Shown: piece after piece, positions 10,384 to 20,635 of the stretch
How the letters are laid out: the number at the start of each line of letters is the position of its first letter
Position numbering within the stretch: position 1 is the first letter of the stretch
Source of the DNA: Syngnathus acus
Taxonomy: Eukaryota; Chordata; Actinopteri; Syngnathiformes; Syngnathidae
Assembly: GCF_901709675.1 (NCBI RefSeq)
Contig: NC_051092.1
Coordinates: 16,497,128-16,561,127 of the forward strand
Length of the DNA: 64,000 nucleotides
Direction: 5' to 3'
Position numbers and translations under genes: made by a program
Notes under the pieces: generated by a model
What the model saw: only the letters and a program-made list of their open reading frames with translations
Database searches by the model: none
What the model was told of the DNA's origin: nothing

Positions 10384-11728
10384 GTGAGACCAGAATAACC
10401 CACCTTATACTCAACAAAAACTAGTCACTGATTGGTAAGGACCAATTTAAGGAAATAATGTGTCAATAATTTTGATTAAAAAGATAGAAAGTCAACAGAA
10501 TTGCATAATTTTGATTAAAAAGGTCAAAAGTAGAAAGTCTGCATCCTATTGCCAGTCTTGCACATGAAAGTATTACTTTGATGACTTAAATGTGCAAAGG
10601 TATTGTGAGACTTATAACCAACCGGCTCTTTCGAGTTTGAATGTAATAAAAAGGAGCACAGGGGAAGTTGAACTTTGGAAGACCTTAGGGGCACTGAAGG
10701 CTACCATTTTCCCTTCTTACTTGCTCTGGGTGTCATCTTCTTCAGTTTCTATATCTGATTGGTGTATATCTAATTGTAACTTAATAGGATGACCCTGACA
10801 TAAATTGGTCCTTCGAGCCAGGTGCCAATTTATCTGCGACTGCGGGGGGGTGACTGACGGCAACTGAAGACTGTGCACAGCCAGACTGGGTCTGTAGAAA
10901 GAAGTCCACTTTCCTGTGGCCGGTTGCGTTGGCTTCCTCCCGGGGTCGTAGATTGAAGGCATCCTAAAATAACAGCGCCTGACGAGATGAGGAGCGAACA
11001 CAAGCCGTGAGTGCAGTTTTGTGATTAAATAGCACTAAATGAAAAGCTTGGGTTTGAGTCACAAAGGAGGGACAAATTGTCCAAAAGGTTAAAAAAATCC
11101 CATCCTAGTAAGTATGACGTCCTGGAAAGAGTGAGGTTCATGTCCTGCTTTCATAATACAGAAATACGTACATACAGTGTGATGTGTGAAAGTTTGAGTT
11201 TGTGAGTGAAGACAGTGAGTCGCCAAGCACTGAAACAATGGGGCAACCAGTAAAGCTGTCCAAATGAAGTAAGTGCATGGTAACAAGTCATTGATATTTT
11301 GGCAGTGAAAAGTGAAACCTGTAATAAGGTTAAGCCTTGCGACACCTATCGTCTGAGTCTGCGAGTCTGAGAGTTTGTTCTGACTCACCCACTCTCTGTA
11401 AACAAGAATGTGGCAAGCCTTTTATCCACTCCCACTGACCACGACCATGCAAACTAGAAATAGGGGTGTGGAGAATTGGCGAACAATGATGAGTGAAGCT
11501 TTAATACTCTTCTCCCAAATTACAGAATCTGAAAAAAAGAGATTTGTATCCTATGATTGAAGAAGGCAGAAAGGCAGAACAATTCCTGTTTATAGATCCT
11601 GATCAAAGATGTTTAGAAGCTTAACTTTACAAAATAAATGAGAAGAGATGTAGAAATTAGAATTAATGTTTTTTGTTTTTTTTTTTAAACTGCCTAACCA
11701 CATAAAGGACTGATTAGATTACAGTGAT
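10384..11728. other. Start of the 21.8-kb vps4a intron, nothing recognised
   Basis: About 1.3 kb with no repeat termini or coding similarity that I can support. Short open frames on the minus strand near 10717-11388 have no recognisable domain. Confidence 0.45.
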
Positions 11729-11803
11729 CCCTTGTTTATTGCTGATAAGACCAATGATTTTCATGGTGAAAATCCATGATGTAGAGTCAATATTTTAACT
11801 ATA

Positions 11804-13409
11804 CAGTGCCTTTGCGAAAGTATTCGGCCCCCTTGAACTTTCAACATTTCGCGACATTTCAGGCTTCAAACATAAAGATATAAAAGTTTAATTTTTTGTC
11901 AAGAATCAACAAGTGGACACAATCGTGAAGTGGAACAAAATTTATTGGATAATTTAAACTTTTTTAACAAATAAAAAACTGAAAAGTGGGGCATGCAATA
12001 TTATTCGGCCCCCTTGCGCTAATACTTTGTAGCGCCACCTTTTGCTGCAATTACAGCTGCAGGTCGCTTGGGGTATGTCTCTATCAGTTTTGCACATCGA
12101 GAGACTGGAATTCTTGCCCATTCTTCCTTGCAAAACAGCTCGAGCTCAGTGAGGTTGGATGGAGAGCGTTTGTGAACAACAGTCTTCAGCTCTTTCCACA
12201 GATTCTCGATTGGATTCAGGTCTGGACTTTGACTTGGCCATTCTAACACCTGGATACGTCTATTTGTGAACCATTCCATTGTAGATTTGGCTTTATGTTT
12301 TGGATCATTGTCCTGTTGGAAGATAAATCTCCGTCCCAGTCTCAGGTCTTTTGCAGACTCCAACAGGTTTTCTTCCAGAATGGTCCTGTATTTGGCTCCG
12401 TCCATCTTCCCATCAATTTTAGCCATCTTCCCTGTCCCTGCTGAAGAAAAGCAGGCCCAAACCATGATGCTGCCACCACCATGTTTGACAGTGGGGATGG
12501 TGTGTTTCAGGGTGATGAGCTGTGTTGCTTTTACGCCAAACATATCGTTTTGCGTTGTGGCCAAAAGTTCGATTTTGGTTTCATCTGACCAGAGCACCTT
12601 CTTCCACATGTTTGGTTGTGTCTCCCAGGTGGCTTGTGGCAAACTTTAACGAGACTTTTTATGGATATCTTTGAGAAATGGCTTTCTTCTTGCCACTCTT
12701 CCATAAAGGCCAGATTTGTGCAGTGCACGACTGATTGTTGTCCTATGGACAGACTCTCCCACCTCAGCTGTAGTTATGGCAGTTCATCCAGAGGATCATG
12801 GGCCTCTTGGCTGCATCTCTGATCAGTCTTCTCATTGTTTGAGATGAAAGTTTGGAGGGACGGCCGGGTTCTTGGTAGATTTGCAGTGGTCTGATACTCC
12901 TTCCATTTCAATATAATTGCTTGCACAGTGCTCCTTGAGATGTTTAAAGCTTGGGAAATCTTTTGTATCCAAATCCGGCTTTTAAACTTCTCCACAACAG
13001 TATCTCTGACCTGCACTGGTGTGTTCCTTGTCTTCATGGTTCTCTCTGCGCTTTAACAGAACCCTGAGACTATCAAAGAGCAGGTGCATTTATACGGAGA
13101 CTTGATTACACACAGGAGCATTCTATTTATCATCATCAGTCATTTAGGACAACCTTGGATCATCAAAGATCCTCACTGAACTTCTGGAGTGAGTTTGCTG
13201 CACTGAAAGTAAAGGGGCCGAATAATATTGCACGCCCCACTTTTCAGTTTTTATTGTTAAAAAAGTTCTAAATTATCAATAAATTTCGTTCCACTTCACG
13301 ATGTGTCCCACTTGTTGTTGATTCTTTGAACTTTATATCTTTATGTTTGAAGCCTGAATGTGGCGAAATGTTGAAAGGTTCAAGGGGCCGAATACTTCGC
13401 AAGGCACTG
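11804..13409 (-). mobile_element. Tc1-like element, full length but decayed (copy Tc1-C)
   Basis: The ends CAGTGCCTTTGCGAAAG and CGCAAGGCACTG are both preserved and flanked by TA. Long inverted repeats of the family are present. It is in the same orientation as the copy at 41681, about 30 kb away. Confidence 0.92.
12019..13037 (-). pseudogene. Tc1 transposase with several frameshifts
   Basis: On the minus strand the N-terminal part starts MKTRNTPVQVRDTVVEKF at 13037, and the C-terminus ends GGATKY at 12019. The frame is broken by at least five small indels, for example an extra T near 12507, a missing A in CCAAAAGTTCG near 12564, an extra T in TTGGTTGTG near 12615 and a deletion near 12777-12797. 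The catalytic blocks QQDNDPKH and NPIENLW remain; the first Asp block is in a different frame. It is a dead copy, older than Tc1-B. Confidence 0.9.
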
Positions 13410-13894
13410 TATCTGCACAAAACTTTTATAATTTTATTTTTAAACACGTTATTGTATTTGTAAACACTAAACATTTAAAGTTAAACTGACTTTTAGAAAC
13501 ATCTTTGGGCTTCACTAATACTCAAAAAGTCACAGAAAAACTTCCATAAACGTATCACGGTTCCACTTTGCTGCGTGTGCTGGCCGACTGACGCGCCCCA
13601 GCGCACCAGCGCGATGGCATCCGCACAAGACAATTTTATTTTTAAACACTTTATTGTAATTTTAAACATTTTATCATATTTGTAAACACATTTTAAAAAT
13701 GTTTAAGTATAAACATGTCACGGGTCCGCTCTGCCCTCGCTGTGCTGGCCGACTGACGCGCACCGCCGACCAGCGCATATCAAATGCAGATTTGCACGCG
13801 CTGATGCCATCGGTGGCATCCGCACAAGAGTTTTTAAATGTTTTAATTAAAATTGTATTTTTAAACAATTTATTGTACAGTAATCCCTCGTTAT

Positions 13895-14990
13895 CTGACA
13901 CACCGTTAGACTGGTTCCACTCATATCTCTCTGGCCGTACTCAGTTCATTCAGTTAAAATCATTCCCATCCGATCCCTCCCCCCTATCCCCAGGGCTCTG
14001 TCCTTGGCCCTATCCTGTTCATCATCTCCCTCCTCCCACTTGGTCTCATATTCCGTAAATATAACATCAATTTTCACTGCTATGCGAGGACACCCAGCTC
14101 TATGTTTCCTCCAAACCCTCTTCAACCTTCCCACCCTCCTCCCTCTGTGCGTGTCTACAGGACATCAAAACCTCCAATTTCCTCAAAATGAAAAGTGACA
14201 AAACCGAGACCGTTCTCATTGGTTCCAAATCCACACTCTCAAAGCAACCCAGTTTCACCCTCACCATCAACAACTCCCCCGTCTCCCCTTCCCCCCAGGT
14301 CAAGAGTCTGGGTGTCGTCCTCGACAGCACTTTATCTTTCCAGTCACACATCAACAACACCGTCCGGTCAACCTACTTCCACCTCCGAAACATCAACTGC
14401 CTCCGCCCCTCACTCACTCCCAACAGCGCCGCAATCATGGTCCATTCACTTGTCACTTCCCGTTTGGACTATTGCAACGCCCTTCTGTTTGGTCTCCCCC
14501 ACAAACTCCTCCATAAACTCCAACTGGTTCAGAACGCTGCTGCCCGTATCGTCACCAAAACCCCTTCCATCTGTCACATCACCCCCGTTCTTCACCAACT
14601 ACACTGGCTTCCCATCAAATACCGTATAGTCTATAAAATCCTCTTAACACATTCAAGGCAGTCCATAACCTGGCCCCCCCATATCTGTCTGACCTCATCC
14701 ATACCAATATCCCCACCCGGTCTCTTAGATCTGCCTCCTCCATCAACCTCACCGTCCCCCCAGCTCGCCTGTCCACCATGGGGGCTAGGGCCTTCAGCCG
14801 CTCCGCCCCACGTCTCTGGAACTCCCTTCCCCCTGGCATCAGAAATATTGACTCAATCACCTCATTTCAATCCCACCTCAAAACCCATCTATTTAGACAG
14901 GCATACCCGATTTGACCACCTACTGTACTTTGATGCTCTGCTGCAAGCGCTTTTGGCTTTTTTAAACTGTGTCCTTTGTTGAAACGCAGC
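13895..14990 (+). pseudogene. L2/Maui-clade LINE, reverse transcriptase C-terminal part
   Basis: 5'-truncated LINE. Starting at LDWFHSYLSGRTQFIQL the reading passes through frameshifts into [17 protein letters not shown] (14188), then [32 protein letters not shown] and [14 protein letters not shown]. This is the thumb and C-terminal region typical of L2/Maui elements. The YADDTQLY active-site block at about 14079-14105 is damaged by an indel, and another frameshift lies near 14655. The codon use is C-rich, unlike the AT-rich L2 at 20368. Confidence 0.88.
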
Positions 14991-15165
14991 TAACGCTCGC
15001 CACGCAGCAGCTTTTAAGAGCCAAAGCCAAAGGGATCGTGTTCTACAGTTCCGCTACACGGCAGACGCTAAGCTAACGGAGCTACTAGCGGTTGCAGCTG
15101 CAAACAACCAAACAATCGTTGTTTGAGAAGCTCGTTTGTCGTTTGGATTCCTTCGACCGTCAACG

Positions 15166-15366
15166 CAGGGGTCTCAAACTCCAGTCCTCGGGGGCCGCAT
15201 TCCTACATGTTTTCCAAGTTTCCCTCGTTAAACACACCTGATTCAATTATCAGGCTCCTGCAGAACGTGAGGATGAACTGATCATTTGAATCAGGTGTGT
15301 TTAACGAGGGAACTTGGAAAACATGTTGGAATGCGGCCCCCGAGGACTGGAGTTTGAGGACCCCTG
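15166..15366. mobile_element. hAT-like fold-back MITE, 201 bp
   Basis: Ends CAGGGGTCTCAAACTCCAG and CTGGAGTTTGAGGACCCCTG. Almost the whole element is an inverted repeat around a short centre near 15265. Flanks CGTCAACG and GTTCAACG agree in six of eight positions, fitting an old 8-bp target duplication. It encodes nothing. Confidence 0.85.
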
Positions 15367-15706
15367 GTTCAACGGGTGTTCAGACTCGCTGGATTAGCCA
15401 CTACCAGGACGTACAGGACTAACAGCAGGCCTATCCATCCTCGTGCCTAATCACCGCAGCGGGTCCACTTGTTGGGTGAAGTGGGTAAGTGTTGCTGCCT
15501 GAAGTATTCCTGATCATCACCATCTTTACCTGACCTAAACTATATCAACGCAGTGGGCTCCAGGTGGAGCCCCTGTGTGTAAGTACCTGAACCCTCTAAG
15601 CTAAGCAGTCACCATCTGCAATTGGTTGTGAGTGCCAGGCACTTTTAGCCCTGTACTGCCGCTATTTCTTGTACTTTATAGGTACTGCATAGAGAAGTGT
15701 GCAATG
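15367..15706. other. Likely 5' leader of the LINE at 15707
   Basis: Non-coding sequence directly upstream of the LINE ORF1 remnant, including GCAGTGGGCTCCAGGTGG. It is assigned to the LINE only by position. Confidence 0.35.
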
Positions 15707-16415
15707 GCCTCGAAAAAGGATATGGAAGAATTAAAGTGATCTAATGAGGTCTTGAGAAAGTCAGTGGAGTTCATGAGCCACCAAATGGAGAGCATGACAA
15801 CCAAGCAAGATTCTATAATGGATATGATGAAGGAAATCAAGGACCTAAAGAGACTAAACAAAGAGAAGGATGTGAAGATCGATCAACTGGAAAACAGGCT
15901 TTCTGATCTAGAACAATATACTGGATTGAATGATGTTATTATCACCGGGCTGCTAACAAAACCCCGCTCATACGCAGGTGCGGCAAGGTCAGGAGCTGTG
16001 ACCAGGGGAACAGAGCTTAGTAATGAAGAAGATACAGTGCAGCAGCAAGTGATAGAATTCCTACAAAAAAAAACACATCAGCATAAATGAGAATGACATA
16101 GAAGCTTGCCACCCTCTTCCCCAGAAAGATAAGAGCAGGTCGGCAGTTATCATCATGAGGTTTGCCAATAGAAAATTTAAAACAAACCTTCTGCGCCAAG
16201 GTAGAATGTTGAAAGGGTCAAATGTGTATATCAATGAACATCTGACCAAAACCAATGCCGAAATAGGCAAGAGTGCTCGGTACCTCCGTAAAGAGGGAAA
16301 GATTCAAGCAATGTGGTCCTCGAACTGCAAAATATACATTAAACTGAATGGAGGACCTGACCAGGCTAGAGTGGTCATGGTTAGGAGATTGGGGGAGTTG
16401 GACAAATTTGCATAG
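15707..16415 (+). pseudogene. LINE ORF1 (coiled coil and RNA-binding type), broken
   Basis: The frame from about 15707 has an early stop (TGA at 15737). From 15752 it encodes a coiled coil with KEIKDLKRLNKEKDVKIDQL and LENRLSDLEQYTGLNDVIIT. A frameshift near 16080 in a poly(A) run separates it from the second half (16155-16415), which contains IIMRFANRKFKTNLLRQGRM and ARYLRKEGKIQAMW. This layout fits the nucleic-acid-binding ORF1 of APE-type LINEs. It belongs with ORF2 downstream. Confidence 0.75.
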
Positions 16416-16519
16416 GTAGGCCTACTTCCTCTGTGATGCATGACTGTTTTCTGACGCTACTTCTTTAATGATGCCGACATTGCACAATATTTCCTCATAT
16501 AGAAGCGCAGAAACTGAAC

Positions 16520-19500
16520 TTGACATCAACAGTACTAATTGACCATCCTGATGTTGATTGTTTTAATTTCATCAATCAAAGTGTAACTGACAAATGCAAA
16601 TATTTACTTGATGATGAATTTAGAACAGCCAGCGATCCATTCCATAATTCCAGTGTATCTCTTCTGCATGTAAATGCCCGTAGTCTTCCTAAAACTTTGA
16701 CCATCTTGCTCTAACTATCTCCAACCTCAACTTTCCTTTTTCGGTTATTGGCATCTCTGAAACTTGGCTACAAAAAGATAATTCTGATTACTATGCCTTG
16801 GACAATTACAGTAATGTCCACAGATGCAGAGAAGACAAGAATGGAGGAGGTGTTTCACTGTATGTTAGTAGTAAGTTGGAATATAAAGAAAGACCTGATC
16901 TTGAACAATGTTTTGAGCTGAGTGGAGAAGCAGTATTTATTGAGTCTAATCGAACAGTTATAGGGTGCATTTATAAACCTCCAAAATCTAAGATACCTGA
17001 TTTTGTTAACCGTCTCACCTATGCGCTATCTATAATATCTCATGAAAATAAGAAATGTTTCCTCATGGGGGATTTCAACATCAACATTATGGACTCTGAG
17101 AAACAAACTCAGTCTTTCCTGGATGGTCTGTCTTCTTTCTGTTTTAAGCCTATGATTACTAAACCTACGAGAATAACTGAAAATTCAGCAACTTTAATAG
17201 ACAATATATTTACTAACATACTTGACAGAGATCACTTGTCTCGAATTCTATACTCAGACATCTCTGATCACCTTCCCATATTCTCTATTACCTCCTCACG
17301 AGCAAACACTCTTCTTCCTACTGGGAAGCCGATGGACACATATAGACTTATTAATCAACAAACAATCGCCAAGTTTAAAATGCAAGTTCAAAACGGTAGC
17401 TGGGATGCTGTATTAAGGAACCCTGATTCCCAGCAGGCATATACCATATTCTTGGAGGAACTGACCAAGCATTATCATTATTCTTTTCCCATAAAGAATA
17501 GAAGCCTCAAACATGAATCTCGTTCGAAGCCTTGGGCTAGTCGGGCAATTACTAAATCTATTTGGCACAAAAATAAACTGTACAAAAAATTCATCGCTAA
17601 TCCTACATCTATGAATCATGAGAAGTACAAACAATATAGAAACAAACTCAACCATGTGATCAGAGCTGCAAAAAAGAAACATTATGCCAATGAAATTGTC
17701 AAAAGCAGCAAGAACATGAAAGCCTTGTGGTCTACAACAGTGGTCCCCAACCTTTTTTGCGCCACGGACCGGTTACGTGTCAGAAATATTTTCGCGGACC
17801 GGCCTTTATATAAATAAATACATTTATAATAAATGTATAAATACGATGAGATAAAATGATACGACTGGCATAAAAACAAATATAAACCACATAAAAATAA
17901 AACTCACCATTACGTTGAATTAATGGGAGCACTGAGCTTGTTTCTCAGAAACGAGCCGGTCCCATCGAGGCGTAATTGGAGACAATGTCCTTCTTGTTCA
18001 CGTTTCTGTTCTTTAAAATAATTCCAAATGTTTGTCTTTTAATGCGGGATGCTTGGTCTCCATGTGCCGAAGCAGTTTTGAAGGCTTCATTGCCTCGTTA
18101 GCTAGCCTGTCGCCACATATTGTGCGTACTGGGCTTGGCGCGTCAAAGACACCTGTGGTGATAAATCCATATTTTAAGTAGGACTCCTGAAATTTTCTTT
18201 TAAATGCAGCTTTCCTTTTCTTAGAAGTCGTAGCCTCTTCTTCTTCCGTCTCCTTAGTGGGCTTTTTTCCCTTTCCGAAGAAGCTTTCCAAACATTGCTC
18301 ATTTTTGCTAGCTTCGCGGGCTCTACTGGGGTGACATGTCACGTGACCGGGACGAACGTCTTGACCGAATTAACCTGTCAAGAGACACACATGCACCGAC
18401 GGATGTAATTAGGAAATAATCGCCAGATTTTTTTATATTTTTCAAAATAAATTCTTACTCATTTTTGCTAACTTTGCGGGCTCGACTGGGGAAACATGTC
18501 ACGTGACCGGGACGAGCGTCTTGACTTGAATTAATTGATCGACGATAAAAAAAAACCTTTTTTTTTTCTGTGCGGCTTGGCGGCCCGGTACCAAGTGACC
18601 CACGGACCGGTACCGGTCCGCGGTCCGGTGGTTGGGGACCGCTGGTCTACAATAAAGGAATTCCTGAATAAAAAGAAATCATCCAATTCATTTCCCTCTG
18701 AGTTCATAATAAATGATAAGCCTTTATCAGAGCCCAAAACAATCGCCTGTAAATTTAATGAATTCTTCACAGAAATTGGACCAACCTTAGCCAGACAAAT
18801 TCCACAAGTAGCCGATAACCCAATCAATTACACGGAGACTAGTACTTCTGCAGCTTTTACTCTGACCCCAGCCACTGAACAAGAGATTCATAACATAATT
18901 TCATCCCTTAAAAATAAACACATTGATCATTTTGATTCCAGACTTGTGAAAGAAGTTGCAATCTGGATTGTGAAACCCTTAGGTTACATTTTTAATTTGT
19001 CTTTCTCAAAGGGCATTGTCCCACAGGAACTAAAGTTGGCTAAAATTGTGCCAATCTTCAAAAATGATGACCCAACAGTTCTTACTAATTATCGCCCAAT
19101 ATCCATTTTACCTGTCATGTCCAAGATCTTGGAAAAACTACAATAGACTGTGTACCTTCCTCGATACTCACAATATACTATATGAACACCAGTATGGCTT
19201 TCGCAAATCTCATTCTACATACATGGCTATCTCTCATTTAACAGAAAAACTATACAAAGTTCGTGATATGAAAGTATACTCTCTTGCAGTTTTCCTTGAT
19301 TTATCCAAGGCATTTGATACAATAGACCATGAGATTCTCTTTTCAAAATTAAACATATTGGTGTCTCTGATGTCTCACTGTCTTGGTTTGCCAGCTTCTT
19401 GAAAGAGAGGAAACAATACGTCTCATTTAAGGGCTTTGACTCCCCCCAGTTAGACATCAAATGTGGAGTCCCACAAGGTTCCTTTCTTGGACCCCTGTTA

Positions 19501-20096
19501 TTTTTAATTTATATTAACGATCTCTGTAGAGCCTCTCACCTTCTGTCAACCATCTTATTTGCTGATACTAGTGTTTATTCACATAGCAATCTCGAACACC
19601 TTCTCTCAGTAATAAACAACGAATTGCAAATGTTTTCTCGGTGGTTCAAAGCAAATAAATTGTCTTTGAATATAAAAAAAAACAGACTTCTTATTGTTCA
19701 ACTGTGGGAAAAGTTGTTGAGCAACAAGATGTAGCGGTCCTTATTGACAATAAGTTAATTTCTCTATCTTCATCTGTCAAATTTCTGGGCATATTAATTG
19801 ATGACAAACTATGCTGGAAACCTCATATTAGTACAATATCTTCTAAAATTGCTAGGAATACTGGTATTTTGAGCAAACTACGGCATACTTTGGACAGAAA
19901 AACAACTCTGATGCTCTATTACTCCCTAATCTACCCATATATCAATTCTTGCAACGTAATTTGGGCCAGCACTCATCCTTCCAAGTTGAATCGCATCTAT
20001 TGTCTGCAAAAGCGTTGTGTCCGAATCATTCTACATGCCAACTACCTTGCTCATTCACTCCCACTATTCCAGGAACTATCAATTCTCAGCATATAA
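16520..20096 (+). pseudogene. LINE ORF2 (endonuclease and reverse transcriptase), split by a hAT element
   Basis: An APE-type endonuclease is readable from about 16660: SISLLHVNAR-like start, then GISETW near 16755, MGDFNIN at 17068 and SDHLPIFS at 17263. The reading continues to ALWST at 17737, where a 907-bp hAT element is inserted, and resumes at WSTIKEFLNKKKSSN (18644 on). The reverse transcriptase follows with NYRPISILPVMSKILEKL, a frameshift near 19140, AVFLDLSKAFDTIDHEI, GVPQGSFLGPLLF and FADTS where FADD is expected, so an active-site Asp is lost. Further frameshifts lie near 19400 and 19700. The clade is uncertain (CR1, L2 or I group). Confidence 0.85.
17738..18644 (-). mobile_element. 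hAT element (ZBED/SCAND3-like), 907 bp, exact 8-bp target duplication
   Basis: Left end CAGTGGTCCCCAACC, right end GGTTGGGGACCGCTG, flanked on both sides by GTCTACAA (17730-17737 and 18645-18652). It is inserted inside the LINE ORF2. The minus strand at 18013-18342 keeps the beginning of a BED-finger hAT transposase (SFFGKGKKPTKETEEEE, LRHMETKHPALKDKHLE, where H and H fit the BED motif). The catalytic domain is deleted. The interior also shows duplicated ends with CATGTCACGTGACCGGGACG at two places. Confidence 0.93.
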
Positions 20097-20635
20097 AAGG
20101 TAAACTTTCTCCACACAGCTCAGTTTGTCTTCAAAGCAACCCACAAACAGTTTCCCATTACACTCAATAGCTTTTACAGGAGAAGGGAAGACTATTCCTG
20201 TCATAACACCAGAAATAAAGCTAGACTTGAGTCATACGAACTTCCCTGTCCAAATTTAGTCTTCATTTCAGGGGTGCCAAAGTATTTAATCAACTTCCTA
20301 TCCATTTCTTTGACATTTCGTCCTCCATGTTTAAAACTACTGTTAAACAACACATATTCACAAATCACATATAATAATAATAATAATAATAATAATAAAC
20401 TTTATTTGTATAGCACCTTTCATACAAGAAATGCAGCTCAAAGCGCTTTACAACAATGAAAGAAAAACATGAATACATAAAAACAAAACATTAATGTATG
20501 CATACACAATCAATAAAGTGAGTTTAAAATAGGAGCACGCTTTAATAAAATAAAGAATATATCTTTAAGAAATGGTAAAAAATAAAATAAAGATAAAGAT
20601 AAAATTAGGCTTAAAATGAAATTTATAAAACGTAA

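Larger units (their letters stand above)
11729..13875. mobile_element. Pogo-like family B element carrying Tc1-C
   Basis: Begins with CAGTGATCCCTTGTTTATTGC, a variant of the family B terminus CAGTAATCCCTCGTTTATC, and is split by the Tc1 copy at 11804-13409. After it, 13410-13875 holds two ~200-bp tandem blocks sharing GTGCTGGCCGACTGACGCG, TGGCATCCGCACAAGA and TTTAAACACTTTATTGTA. A further family B-type terminus, CAGTAATCCCTCGTTATC, starts at 13876, and a LINE fragment follows. The right boundary is uncertain. Confidence 0.5.
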
